Positions 32,400 to 43,522 of a stretch of DNA of 64,000 nucleotides are shown here, piece by piece (position 1 is the stretch's first letter; each line of letters begins with the position of its first letter). This DNA comes from Cordilura impudica (Eukaryota > Arthropoda > Insecta > Diptera > Scathophagidae): the NCBI GenBank assembly GCA_963682025.1, contig OY821519.1, positions 163,321,803 to 163,385,802 on the forward strand, in the 5' to 3' direction. The position numbers and the translations under genes were made by a program. The notes beneath the pieces were generated by a model, which did no database searches, had not been told where the DNA came from, and saw only the letters and a list, made by a program, of their open reading frames with translations.

Positions 32400-33786
32400 A
32401 TCGATCATATCACGATTAAGCTAAATATTTTGTATCTACTTAATATATACGAAACATTGTGCATTTATCAAATTGTTTTTCATCCGATTTTTATCGGTGC
32501 TTAACACTTTGTTGTTAGTATAGACTAGTTGGTTGTAACGACTCTAGCTTTGGGGAATATAAAATACGTTATGTTCCAAGCCAAATTTTTGTTTTTCGAT
32601 CTGGCAGTACTAAAAAAGTTACCGACCAATTTAAATGGGTCGCAGGTGGGGCAAAACCATTTTACTCTACGACGCTTGGTTATCGAGATAAAAGAGATTT
32701 TTTGTTCCCTTCCAAAATTAATACGTAAACGTTTGATTGATAACTAATCGTATAATTAATCAGACGTCAACGTATACGAGCAGCAGATCAGTGATCAGTG
32801 TAATCATAATTATGATTTATGCTTATTATTAATAAAAAATTTTAAACAGTTTTTTGATAACTTTTGAATTTTTTGATTTTTGCTATTAAATTTTTTTAAA
32901 GTGGACGATAAACACTGTTCAACGTCCGATGGTCACCCTAGTTCATATTTTGAAGCTGAAACCTAGAGGACTCTACCTTCGTTATCTATTCCATTTTGAT
33001 ATTTTATTTTTATATTTAACGAAACATATTTTGTCGTAATTTTGCATTCGTTGTTAAATCGTATCGTGCGTTCTCTTGTGGCGCAAAAGCTTGGACTTAA
33101 TTTCGCGATAAATTTAAAATAAAAATTGTTTTGGAATTTTTCACACTATCAATTAAGCAAAGTATATTTTTACTTTACAATTTTATGAAAAAATCAACTA
33201 ACTCTCTGTTTTTTTTTTCTTATTGGATTTTTACTAGCTTTCGGTTATAGATTGTTATCATCCCCTTTTTGTTTTAATACAAGAAAACTCATTTGGAATT
33301 TTTTATTGGTCCTTATCGAACCGGGTAGCGTCGGAACATTTTATGTTCGCTGGCAAAATTCATAAGGTGAAGTTACTTTCTTTTTACTTTGTTTAAAATA
33401 CTCATTTGTATTCTTTAAAATTTTTTTAATTTGATAATAAAAATTTTAAGGAAATCTTTGTGAGGTACAAAGCGTGTTGTGTACCTACGATCATCTGTCA
33501 ATTTAATTCGCCGCAGTGTTTTGTTTTTCTTACATATTTTACATATTCAGTGCAGCGACGTTTTTGAAATTTTTATATTGTGTTTTTGATACTATTTCGT
33601 TTTTGTGCAGATGAAGGAAAAAAAACTACAAAAACAAGAATCGTACTTTCTGTTAAAAAATAAAATATACGCACAAAAATGTCTTCTAAGAAACAAACGC
33701 TATACAAAACAGATGAAACAAATTGCATTGACCAACGGATTTGTGTTTGCTTCTTTCTATAGCAGTCTGCAAAATAATAGGCACGT
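32400..33786 (+). other. Intron sequence, no gene; possible retroelement leader scrap
   Basis: Mostly AT-rich. At 33300-33345 the text TTGGTCCTTATCGAACCGGG resembles TTTGGTCCTTCGAACCGGAT at 63279-63308, which hints at two decayed leaders of one retroelement family. The ORF starting at 33611 runs into the foldback arm and is probably chance. Confidence 0.4.
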
Positions 33787-34195
33787 TGTGAAGTGTGCGA
33801 AGTTAGCCCCCCATTTTTGGAAATACAATTTTTTGAAGATTGTTCTGAATTGTTCTAGGATTGTTCTACAATGTTCCAAAACGATGAGTTTCTAAAATGT
33901 AATTTGTACCGCTAAATCGAAAAAAAACTAGTTTTAAGCTTTGCCCCCCCATTTTTGGAAAAATAAATTTGGCGGTTGTTCCAGTTGTTCTAAACATTGT
34001 TCCAAATTAGATATGTCGCTAACCGTAACGTACGCAAATGAGAACGAAAAACATTTTTCCGCGATATCAACGTTAATAAACGATATCAATATTTTTACGC
34101 AACACGAAAGTTAAAAGTTAAAATAAAATTTTTTGAAGATTGTTCTGAATTGTTCTAGGCTTGTTCTACAATGTTCCAAAACGATGAGTTTCTAA

Positions 34196-34419
34196 TGTTG
34201 GCTACACATCAGGCAACGGTTGCTTCAATGTGTTGTAGCAACAATGATACACACGTGGCAACGGTTGCCTCAACCAACCAGAAATATCAAAAAGTTTTGA
34301 TATTTTTCGTTCGTTCGAAAAGTTTTGATATTTTTCGTTCGTTGATGCAACCGTTGCTAAGTGTGTATCATTGTTGCTACAACACATTGAAGCAACCGTT
34401 GCCTGGTGTGTAGCCAGCA
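34196..34419. mobile_element. 224-bp MITE with long inverted repeats, TSD TAA
   Basis: Arms of about 70 bp (TGTTGGCTACACATCAGGCA at the left, its near reverse complement at the right) flank a centre with two copies of AAAAGTTTTGATATTTTTCG. TAA lies on both sides (34193-34195 and 34420-34422), and the right arm of the foldback shows the uninterrupted site. A 3-bp TWA target suggests a PIF/Harbinger-type origin. Confidence 0.8.
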
Positions 34420-34560
34420 TAAAATATAATTTGCACCGGTAAATCGAAAAAACGAAATTTAAACTTTGCACCCCACTCTTGGAAAAAAATATCAACGTTA
34501 TTAAACGATATCAATATTTTTATGCAACACGAAAGTTAACGTACAGATTCCAATATTTTT

Positions 34561-34703
34561 TTCGTACAAGGTATCCTGATTGGCACCCTCAGATCGCTCT
34601 GAAACTTGGACATGTTATAGAGAGGATGTAAAATTAAGGGACCCGTATATTTGGGGTTGATTAAAATATTGCAGAGGGTGCCATTCAGGATACCTTGTAC
34701 GAA
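34561..34703. repeat. Central hairpin of the foldback, 30-bp inverted repeats
   Basis: TTCGTACAAGGTATCCTGAT and the following bases to 34590 pair with 34674-34703, with one mismatch. The 83-bp centre is not obviously repetitive. It may be a separate MITE at the axis of the larger structure. Confidence 0.75.
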
Positions 34704-37700
34704 AGAAATTTTGTAATCTGTACGTTAACTTTCGTGTTGCATAAATATATTGATATTGTTTAATAACGTTCAAATTTTTTTTTCCAAGAGTGGGGGGCAA
34801 AGTTTAAAATTCGTTTTTTCGATTTGCCGGTACAAATTATATTTTAGAAACTCATCGTTTTGGAACACTGTAGAACAATCCTAGAACAATTCAGAACAAT
34901 CTTCAAAAATTTTATTTCCAAAAATGGGGAAGAAATTTTGGAATCTGTACGTTAACTTTCGTGTTGCGTAAAAATATTGATATCGTTTAATAACGTTGAT
35001 ATCGTGAAAAAATATTTTTCGTTCTTATTTGCGTACGTTGCGGTTTGCGACATATCTATTTTGGAACAATTTTTAGAACAACTGGAAGAACCTAGAATAA
35101 CCGCCAAATTTTCTTTTTCCAAAAGTGGGGGGGCAAAACTTAAAATTCGTTTTTTTTTCGATTTACCGGTACTAATCCTAGAACAATTCAGAAAAATCTT
35201 CAAAAATTGTATTTCCAAAAGTGGGGGGGCTAACTTCGCACACTTCACGTTGTGTCATATTTTTTTCTTTTTTTTTTTGAAGAAACGAAAATGTGCTCTT
35301 ATTTCTTGTGCATTATTAAGCTCGTGTTTTAGAGTGATAATTTTAAAATAAACAGTGCAGAGCTGTAAAGGTGTGACTTTATTCGGAGAATAAATCATTT
35401 TGTAAATAGTACAAACATTTCTTTTTGTTTTCTTGAATTAAGCTTTAACTGGTAAAGTTAAATTTAGATCTTTAAAGTAATCAAAAAACTTGAGTTTAGA
35501 ACTGGCATTTATTCTACACAGGAGCTGGACGGTATTAATACCGATTTAGTGGAAATATTAATCGTTTAAAATTAGAATCAGTTATCCAGTGCTGTAAAAG
35601 AATTTTTTCATTTGACGAAATACTAAACTCAATTTTGTAAGTTTACAGCTCATACATTTGAAGGTATAAATCTTTCAAAATTTTTAAAAAATATTTTTTT
35701 CAACAAATTTAATTTGATTATACATATTTTAGTACGGAAATATATGTATAATTTTGTACCTTGTATTTGATTTCTACTTTTTGGATGATAAAATTCTTGT
35801 TTTGATAAAATTTTTAACCTTTTCATTTCGTAAAATAAAATTTTCGGCGTTTTTACCTTTCGATATTAGATAATATCAGAACTGTTGATATTTAAAAAAT
35901 TTTAATAAATTTTTCTTTGAAAAGATGGCAAAGTCAGACAAATTAATTTAATTTGATAAAATGACTACTCTATTTGAGACTGATTTTAATGATATGGTAC
36001 ATTACGTTATTTACTCTCGAAATTCAGAACGAAGGTTTTAAAACTGTTTGGGAGAGTTTTTTTGTTTGCTGATAGTAATACCAAAGACTGAGGAAGACTG
36101 TGATGCAGTGAAACAACTGTCCAAAGAATGTAGGTTAGACTATACATGTTGTGTTGAGCAAATGAGCTTCCGCTCTGTACTATGGTGATTACTAGTCTTG
36201 CCCTTCGTTTCTCGAATAATTATAATTAATTTCAGCTGTTGGAGTCGCAGTTGGAACTATTTTTTAGTTGGGTTAGAGTTTTAGGTCGGCTGACTACTTG
36301 TGGAGTTTGTCTGCTGTGCGTATGCAGCGTTCTGTTCCTCGGGAGAACGAACCATCTTGCCCGCCTCCGTGTATGCGGGTGCAGTTGATTCATCATCCTT
36401 TGGAACTTTTGCATTACTTCATCATTTTGCAATTTCATCTTTATATTCATCTTTGGAGTTTTACACCGTTGCACAGTAGCTGTATTAAATGCTTTTAGCG
36501 GTCAAAATTATTTTACATCGCACATTGACCTTGGATCATATATCATTTTGCCCCTTTGATAAAAGACATCTTTATAGGATCTTATGAAAACTCAAGTGGC
36601 AGAAAAGGACTAGTTGTAAGTTGAGGCTGTTTTTTTTTGTCTGACATAGTGAAAACCAGATATCGTAGAAATAAAATAGTTATTTATGACAACATGTTCA
36701 AAGTACTGACCATACATTTGAAAAAACCAAGGAGTGGATATACAGAACTACTCGTACGTTAAATCATTTCGACTACTTATGTATAGTCGTTTCGACAACT
36801 TATATCAAATGGTTTGATAGTATTTTACAAGTAAACAAATGTAATTTAAAAATAACTATTTAAAAGCAAATATTATGTGAGGAATAATAGAATCGACGAT
36901 GGTTAGTAAACCTACGAGTCTATATCCGATTATAAACAAGATCTTTCCATGAGTATACACACTAATTCGAAAACCCTCACAAAAAATTCTTTACAATAAA
37001 AAAGTGTTATGTAAACAAGCAAATTAAGTAAACGTTTCATTACAAAACAACTTTTTTAACGATTATCAAATAATAAAAAATAATATTAAAAATATTTGAA
37101 ACATATCAATTATTCGAATTCATTACAATTATTAAAGGATTAGTTCTATTTCAAGATTTCACTTTGCTTAAATATTTACACTTTAATCGCTGAAAACAAT
37201 GACGTGCATTTCGTGAGAGGATCAGGCCAACCTATGAGCATTTTTGTTGAGCCCCAGACAGCTATTTCATTTTGTAAGAAAGTTTAACTATCCTACTGCC
37301 ACAAGTAATTTAATAATTGTTTGTCTTCTCAAGTTGTATGGAATTGGCGGTATATTATTGTCAATATATTATTTTAAGTCTTCCAGTAATATATTTATAA
37401 GACTTATTACCCCGGAAATATTTTATTGCGGTTGGCCATGCTATCAATGAAGTAGCACTTTTCAGCATCAGGGAGTTATAGACAAATGCCACAAACGGCC
37501 GTTTTAGTTTATTACAACCAAGATCGGTTGAATCTTTTTCTAAATTTCAAGAGAAACTATTATCTGTTTCTCTCGAAAAATAAAATTTTGTAAACTATAA
37601 ACTATTTGTAAACTATTTTGTAAACTATAAACATAGAAATGTTTAATAGAAAATGTCTTTTCTTCATTATATTTTTACCATACGTCTTTTTCCTTCTCCA

Positions 37701-37961
37701 ACCGTTATCTTTAGTATCAAAAAATAAAAATTGAATGTGATAAATGCGAAGAAAAGGAATATATTTCAAATGAGATCGAAATAAGTAATAAATCGTTTTA
37801 TTTTAAATTTACTATTAAATAACATATTAAATTTACTATTAAATAACATATTAACAGATTTATTTGAGAATTGTTTTCGGAATGCTTAGATTAATATAAA
37901 TAATTGCAACTACCATAAAATAATGATAACAAATTTGAATTTATCTATAATTCCGTTACAG

Positions 37962-38143
37962 CAATATGTGATTTCGATGATAGATCTGACGGTGATGTCG
38001 AAGAAACGCTCAATGATTTTGAAGAGTTACTAAACAGTATTCAAAAGTTTAAAAACACCTCTCAAACCCTAAGTAGGGAAGAGGTATTAAATAATGCGGA
38101 AACATTGGCTAATCTATTTGAAAATATTTTGAACGAAGATTAA
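37962..38143 (+). CDS. AAGAB: AAGAB/p34-like adaptin-binding protein, last exon
   Basis: The acceptor TTACAG precedes the exon, and the exon joins the 31372-31633 exon in phase, with the split codon completed by CA. It encodes about 60 residues ending at TAA 38141-38143. DFEELLNSIQKFKNTSQTLS followed by REEVLNNAETLANLFENIL matches in pattern the C-terminal helix of p34 (F-E-x-L-F-x-x-L-x-x-x-K-x-x-x-x-x-L, then R-x-x-x-A-E-x-x-A-x-x-F). That helix mediates p34 dimerisation in the human protein. No break is seen. Confidence 0.6.
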
Positions 38144-38402
38144 ACTTTCCATGTCCTTATTTTGTTATATATTTATATATTATTATCATGTGTTTTGAAG
38201 GTAAAGTATTGTTATACAATTTTGCTGACTTTTAAATAAATATCTAATAATAATAATTTATTTTGCAGAAAAATTTAAATAAATTTTGTTTATTAAATAA
38301 AATTTAAATATGTGTTTATATTTTTTTAAAGAAAAAACGTGTAAACCGTCAACGGTATATAAGAACAGCTTCCTCGTTTATTCTTAATTACGGTTGTTTT
38401 AA
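38144..38402 (+). terminator. 3' UTR and polyadenylation signal of the AAGAB-like gene
   Basis: AATAAA at 38235-38240 lies about 92 bp after the stop. The sequence after it is AT-rich with no gene. Confidence 0.5.
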
Positions 38403-38785
38403 GGTGATATTACACGGCGTGTTTTTTACATATGTACTGTCAAATTTTCCCACTGCAAAAGTTGTACACATCGTGTACACTTACAATACATGTGGAAAGT
38501 CACATGTAAATTTTTCATTAGAACAGGTTGTAATTTGACATGACAAAACATATGAAAATCAACACTGCTTGTGGCGAAAGAAAAACAGAGTAAATTAAAA
38601 ATATTAATATTAAAAGAAAAATAAATTTTTTAATATTAATTAACAAGTAGAAATATATGTATGTGATATCAAAAATTATGAATCGTATGTAAAATGACAA
38701 TTTTGACAGACATACGGAATTACATATGAATAAAAAAAGTGACAGTACACATATGTAAAAAAAAACACGCTGTGTAATAGCACAT
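38403..38785. mobile_element. 383-bp MITE flanked by TTAA
   Basis: The left end (ATTACACGGCGTGTTTTTTA near 38410) pairs with the right end around 38740-38778 (ACACATATGTAAA, then AACACGCTGTGTAAT). TTAA lies on both sides (38399-38402 and 38786-38789), the target of piggyBac-type transposons. The interior has no coding capacity. Confidence 0.7.
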
Positions 38786-40066
38786 TTAAAAAGGAGTACA
38801 CTCAAAAAATTTTTGTAGTAACTACTTGTACGTTGTTAATGAATATTTTTGACAGTTATTAGAAAAGTTAACTAACCAAAAATAATGCATATTAATAAAA
38901 TTTATACTTAAGTAGTTAAATGGTTTGTAAGTTGTTTTTATTAAACAATTTAAATAAAAATTCTTGTTCTGAATTTTGTTGTTCTTGTAAATAATAAAAA
39001 TAATTATTTAAAAAATATAAATATTTATCTTAATTTTGTTGATTTAAGTTTTTAGACATGAAAGCATTTCGGAATCAATTTAACCCTTTCGTACCCGAAA
39101 TTTTACCCGTGGCGCCATAATTTTGTTTTTATTCTCAATTTTTTTTTTTCATTAATTGAGCATTTATGCAAAATTTGGGGTAAAAGTGTTGCTTTATGGC
39201 AACTTTAGGCAATAGTGGTGCATAACTAATTTGAAAGAGTATACCAATATATCATATTTTTTGTTTGTATTTTATTAGATTTAATGTTATAAATTTGTTC
39301 TGTCTGTCTCGTAATTATTATTTAAAAAAACTAAATTTTAAATTTTAGATTAAATAATTTTTTAAATTTGGTGTATTTTTTAAGGTATTAAAAAATAATA
39401 GTTAAATTTACTACTTTAACATGTAGCCCACATTCTTGCATTCTTACATTCTTACATTTAAAATTTAATTTGGTATCTCTATTCCATAAAAAATAAAAAC
39501 AGCTGTCTCTTTCAACCAAATTATAATTATAACAAGTAGAAACATTCCCTATAAACCAAATTTAAGAAAAAGCTATGCTACACTTTTGTTTTTGATAGAT
39601 TTTAGTGATAATCGGAAGGCAGTTTTATATGGGCACCTTGACTACAGAGGTTTGTATTGTGTATTGATTAATGAATGTATATTAATGTCGGTATACTGAT
39701 TATGCAATATAATGAAAGTTCCAAATTGCAATTGTATAGTAATATGATGTAGTTAAACTTAACGCTATAGTCACTTTTGACGGTATAGATCTACCTCTTT
39801 TGATTCTAATTAAGTTAGAATAAGCGCTAACTATTGCTTGTTGGCTTGGTATTCTATTTAACTATCTCAGGTCATTTGACTTTTGTTTCAATAGTCTGTG
39901 TGGCGCTTCACAACATTTCTTAATTTTTGTTGCAATTCAATTGCTTTATTTTTCAAATAATCTTTTATTATTTTTATCTGTTATAGTCAATGCATAAATT
40001 TAATAATAATATCACTTAATTTTTTAACTTTGTTCACTAAAATAACCTAAGCATTTTTTTTATTGT
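38786..40066. other. No gene seen
   Basis: AT-rich intergenic sequence. TTAACCCTTTC at 39080-39090 looks like one end of a piggyBac-type element, but I find no matching second end. Confidence 0.45.
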
Positions 40067-40076
40067 TATATAAAAG
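40067..40076 (+). promoter_or_regulatory. TATA box candidate
   Basis: TATATAAAAG lies 70 bp before the ATG at 40146, with an ACAGTC initiator-like site about 30 bp downstream of it. The spacing fits an RNA polymerase II core promoter. It could equally belong to an LTR. Confidence 0.4.
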
Positions 40077-40145
40077 TTTGCCAGGATATAACGACACAGT
40101 CTTACTTAATCAATCTTTAGCTTACTAAATCAGTCTTTAGCGACT

Positions 40146-40484
40146 ATGCAGCTATCTGCCAATTACACTATTAAAACGAATGGTTATATATTCAAAACAA
40201 GAGTTCAAATCGCTAAGTACCGTACCCATATTATGCTGCGCAGCAAGTTCGAGAACCGCAAAGCAAACAGGGAAACGTCAGTTCCTCTTACCAAAAGCGT
40301 AGGAACAACGAAAGATATATTAATTCGACGTATCAGAGAAGATGGGTCATTACCAGTTACAAAATTTTGTTTAACTGAGGTGTTGGTTACTTGTGATGCA
40401 AACGCATTTAAAAATAAAAGTGTAAAATACCATTGTAAAATGCTGTGGTTCTCTTACGAGTTTATTTCACTTACACTTTCCTAA
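40146..40484 (+). CDS. Small basic ORF, 112 codons, unknown
   Basis: The ORF starts MQLSANYTIKTNGYIFKTR and is rich in Lys and Arg, with no signal peptide or motif I recognise. It is intronless, has a TATA-like box upstream and an AATGGAATG-rich tail after the stop. It might be a small host gene, a retroelement ORF, or chance. It has more mixed codons than its AT-rich surroundings, which slightly favours coding. Confidence 0.35.
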   Translation: MQLSANYTIKTNGYIFKTRVQIAKYRTHIMLRSKFENRKANRETSVPLTKSVGTTKDILIRRIREDGSLPVTKFCLTEVLVTCDANAFKNKSVKYHCKMLWFSYEFISLTLS

Positions 40485-41329
40485 ATATAATGGAATGTTT
40501 TATTTCATTAGAAAATACCAAAATGGAATTAAAATTTTCAATTTGAAATCGAAGAAATTCATAACGAACAATTTTTTTATGTTCTAAATTTTGAAATTTA
40601 CTTGTCAAATTGCTCCATTCTGAAAAACCACATCAATCGAAAGGAATATAGCAAAAAGAACAAGATCCCATCTCTGATATTAAGTTAGGGGATACGATAA
40701 ATCTGCTGTAATTTCGATATCCGAAATAGGTCATTCAGTATGTGTCTGCCTAATGTTCTAAATCTAGTACTACCTTTTCTCGAGGTGATGCGCAGCTACG
40801 GCAGTGATCATTATGCTGAATTCCTAGTCTTACCGATCAGCCAATAAGTATTTCTTTTTAGTATATAAGCAGTTGAAAATTTGGAATAGTTTTATTGTAA
40901 AAACATAACTTAAAAAGCTTTTTTCAAATTCTGATTAGGCTCGTATAAAATCGGCAGGAAAATACTCAAATCGGTTTTTTCTAAAAATTGAAGATACATT
41001 TATTACAATAGCTTCTTCAGTATTTTATCTAGTTAAAGACTGGTTATCACTATATCTTGCGCGCTACATTAAATCATTAATTTTTCTTAAATTCATTTAC
41101 ATTTTCATAATAGATATCAGTTTCTTCACATCGAAATCTAGTTTCGCAGAATTATTACTGAATCTTCATTTATATTTCCATTTTACGTATACAGTTTCCA
41201 ATACTACTACGTCCTCTGTGCACAATATTATTTTTCTTTCTTTAATCCCCATACATTTATCTTCCTACAAACATCACTTGCTGATGCATATACACACATC
41301 TTGAAGTGATCAATTCCAATAGCTGCTGT
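40485..41329. other. No clear gene; possible decayed pol of element F
   Basis: If F continues to lower coordinates past its gag, its protease and RT would fall here on the minus strand. I see only stop-ridden text and no catalytic motif. Confidence 0.35.
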
Positions 41330-41987
41330 CATCTTTTCCACATACTGTTTGTCTTAGTTCGTCAGTAATCACCAGCGTTGTTATTATTTCAATTTTCATT
41401 ATTTAAATTTTTATTTTCATTATCAAAATTTTCAGTGTTTCAATTTTAATTTTTTTTTATTTCAATTTTCATTTTTGTTCCTACCATTATCATTGCCAAA
41501 AAAATTATATAATTGATAACATCTATATCAATCTAATTACATTTTATATCTTGCAATAGAAAATGAGTTGTTGATGCTCTTTAAATACATTTTATTTTTA
41601 GAAATCTTTGTTTAATATTTAAATTTCAGTTTTTCCGTTGTTATCTCAATTGTTAAGGTGGGTTCTATCAAATAATTTTCTAGTTATTTTTGTAATTCTA
41701 GTATTTTGTTTTTCTTTGCGTTTACCATTTCTAAAGAATACGGTCTATTTAGAGATTTTTTTGCGTTTACTATTATAGATTAAAATTTTTTTGTTATGAA
41801 ATCCATATGATAAATTTTTAAAAAAAGGTTGGATTTAATTTTTTTTCTTTATTTATTTTATAATCAGCTTATAATTAATTATTTAACATAATTTGAAATT
41901 TTTAATTTTTTTATTGTTTTGTTTAATAAAAATTTTCATTATTTTATTTTAATTCTATTTCGCATATTTCCTTATCATTGTGACTGC
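41330..41987 (-). pseudogene. gag: Element F gag remnant
   Basis: At 41700-41775 the minus strand reads VNAKKSLNRPYSLE, matching the start of Gag in C (VNARKSLGRPYSED) and D (VRKSIGHPYSLDS). Downstream, near 41470, an Asn/Gly-rich scrap resembles the nucleocapsid tail. Stops fill the rest. The right edge at 41987 is the insertion point of element C. Confidence 0.55.
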
Positions 41988-42564
41988 TGTAATGTATGCA
42001 TGTTATAGCGTGTGATTTAATGTAAACATTGACAACATGCTGACCACAATGCTTTGTTTTGCGGTTGAGTTTCTTTCCACTTTTTCTATTCTAGTAAACA
42101 TAATTATTACACATATAGTTTGTGGGGTAAACAACCAGTACTATTGACTAATGCAATTGATACTACTGACCCATTAATATTTATTTTTAATTTTGTTTTG
42201 AGTTAATGTTTTTGCTACACATGCAGTTTCTATTTGGACAATATTTGAATAATTTGAAGTAAATTATGAAACTCCATAAATGGAAACTGACATAGAGAGA
42301 AACTCCACCCTATTACAAAATGCAAGGGTTACATTTAATATTATCGAGCGTATTTTAGAAAATCGCTCTTAGAATTCTAAGATATTGAGTGTACTTTAGA
42401 AAGTCACTCATAGAGTAGAAGTCTACAACTTCTCATAGGCTATTTATAAGCAAGATTTTTAGAAAATAAAATTAATTCTGGTTTTGTGATCAGAACAACA
42501 ACTAGCTTAAATCTGCTGGATTTTTCTTTAAAAAATTAAACTATAGAATAATAAAATCACTATA
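41988..42564 (+). repeat. 5' LTR of element C
   Basis: It matches 48941-49514 throughout. The last bases CACTATA precede the TGGCGA primer site. Confidence 0.92.
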
Positions 42565-42578
42565 TGGCGATCCTGCCA
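42565..42578 (+). promoter_or_regulatory. Primer-binding site of element C
   Basis: TGGCGATCCTGCCA follows the LTR directly and is the same as in element E. Confidence 0.8.
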
Positions 42579-42750
42579 AACTGTGCTTAGGTGCACTTGG
42601 CAAAAAAAAAAGAAAGGATAATAAAACCAATAGATCTTGCCAGACTGTGCTTAAATGCACTTGATCCCGTTGATACAATAGTGCTTAACTGCACTGATTG
42701 AAGTGTTTGACTCTGCACTAACCTAACTGTGCTTAATTGCACTTAGAAAG
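42579..42750 (+). repeat. Four copies of a palindromic GTGCTTAnnTGCAC motif
   Basis: CTGTGCTTAGGTGCACTTGG at 42581, CTGTGCTTAAATGCACTTGA at 42645, AGTGCTTAACTGCACTGA near 42680 and CTGTGCTTAATTGCACTTAG at 42727. Each is an imperfect inverted repeat. The first two are also preceded by GATC(C/T)TGCCA, so part of the primer site was duplicated with them. Confidence 0.85.
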
Positions 42751-42802
42751 AAAAATTAAAATAGTCCTGGCGTGGATAGCCAAAAATCCGCCAGCTGCGT
42801 AG

Positions 42803-43078
42803 ATGACGAAAGAAGGTCCACAACCCTTGACGTTGGAGCAATATAGGCAACGTCAACAGAAGAATAAGACTACATCAGCTGAACCAACAATACCGAACGT
42901 GTTGAGAAAAAAAACGAAGAGGCGGCTATGTCCAGAAACTGAAGCGGCAGAAGGCGATTTTACTAAGGCAAATCAACTCAAATCCACCACCAACTTGGAG
43001 CCAGTCATCTCGGATATGGAACAGATCAACGAGACGGAGTTCCTTATTGAAGAATACTTAAAAAATCGGAACAATTAA
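42803..43078 (+). CDS. Small leader ORF 1 of element C, unknown
   Basis: 91 codons starting MTKEGPQPLTLEQYRQRQQK, with a basic patch (LRKKTKRRL) and an acidic C-terminus (EQINETEFLIEEYL). It lies between primer site and gag and is intact in a copy whose gag and pol are broken. Position suggests an accessory protein of this lineage. No motif is recognised. Confidence 0.5.
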   Translation: MTKEGPQPLTLEQYRQRQQKNKTTSAEPTIPNVLRKKTKRRLCPETEAAEGDFTKANQLKSTTNLEPVISDMEQINETEFLIEEYLKNRNN

Positions 43079-43315
43079 ATAAAATAAAAAAAAAAAAAAA
43101 ATATAAAAAAAAACTTAGCTTATAAACGAAGTGCGTCTAATCCGCACTCGTAGGGCCAGTAAGCGATAACTCGATCGTGGCAAAAATAGGGAACACAAAA
43201 ACAAATCTAAGTGTGCTTTAATTTATAATTAGCACCTAAAATCTTATTCAAAATAATCCGAAAAAAAAAATAAAAATAATAATTTTTTTTACATAAAACA
43301 AAACACACTATAAAA

Positions 43316-43522
43316 ATGTGTGGTATACGAATGATTATAATCATCGTTATTTTAATAGTTGTCATACTAATGATAAAGAAAATAATAAAAAGTTGTATAA
43401 CAGACATAGCTAAGGAAGAAACCAATCATTTGGGAGAATTAGTTGCTGATGAAATAGAGAATTTAAATATTGTAGAAAGATTATTTTCATTAAAAAATAT
43501 TTTTAAGAAAAAGAAAAACTAA
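43316..43522 (+). CDS. Small membrane-protein ORF of element C
   Basis: 68 codons. Residues 5-22 (RMIIIIVILIVVILMIKK) form one strong hydrophobic segment, followed by a charged tail with LGELVADEIENLNIVERLF. This predicts a short single-pass membrane protein. The same slot in D and F holds an ORF with one hydrophobic segment after a short N-terminus. It is not env and lies 5' of gag. Confidence 0.5.
   Translation: MCGIRMIIIIVILIVVILMIKKIIKSCITDIAKEETNHLGELVADEIENLNIVERLFSLKNIFKKKKN

Larger units (their letters stand above)
33787..35256. mobile_element. Large foldback (inverted-repeat) element
   Basis: The left end GTGAAGTGTGCGAAGTTAGC and the right end are reverse complements, and similarity continues inward for roughly 600-700 bp per arm. 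Each arm contains repeated submodules: a module with GATTGTTCTGAATTGTTC, a module with CGATATCAACGTTA, and a G/C homopolymer module. The arms meet at a smaller hairpin at 34561-34703. A MITE (34196-34419) interrupts only the left arm. Arms made of repeats resemble Drosophila FB foldback elements, but no FB homology is claimed. The structure lies in the AAGAB-like intron. Confidence 0.8.
31634..37961 (+). other. Intron of the AAGAB-like gene, 6.3 kb
   Basis: The intron runs from GTAAGT to TTACAG and joins phase 1 to phase 1. It holds a Penelope fragment (31979-32376), a foldback structure (33787-35256), and otherwise AT-rich sequence. Short tandem repeats lie at 37580-37635 (TTTGTAAACTATAAAC) and 37806-37855 (two 25-bp units). 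The patch 36232-36474 is more GC-rich and open on the minus strand for 80 codons, but I recognise nothing in it. Confidence 0.6.

Noticed and set aside
33605..33895. 96-codon ORF before the foldback
   Set aside because: Its second half is foldback arm sequence, so it is not a gene.
34202..34495. ORF pair on both strands at 34.2-34.5 kb
   Set aside because: Caused by the palindromic MITE; both strands give similar peptides.
36232..36498. Open frames on both strands in a GC-richer patch of the intron
   Set aside because: No family pattern, no start or splice context, and both strands are equally open.
39080..39090. TTAACCCTTTC as a piggyBac end
   Set aside because: No matching second end and no transposase found.
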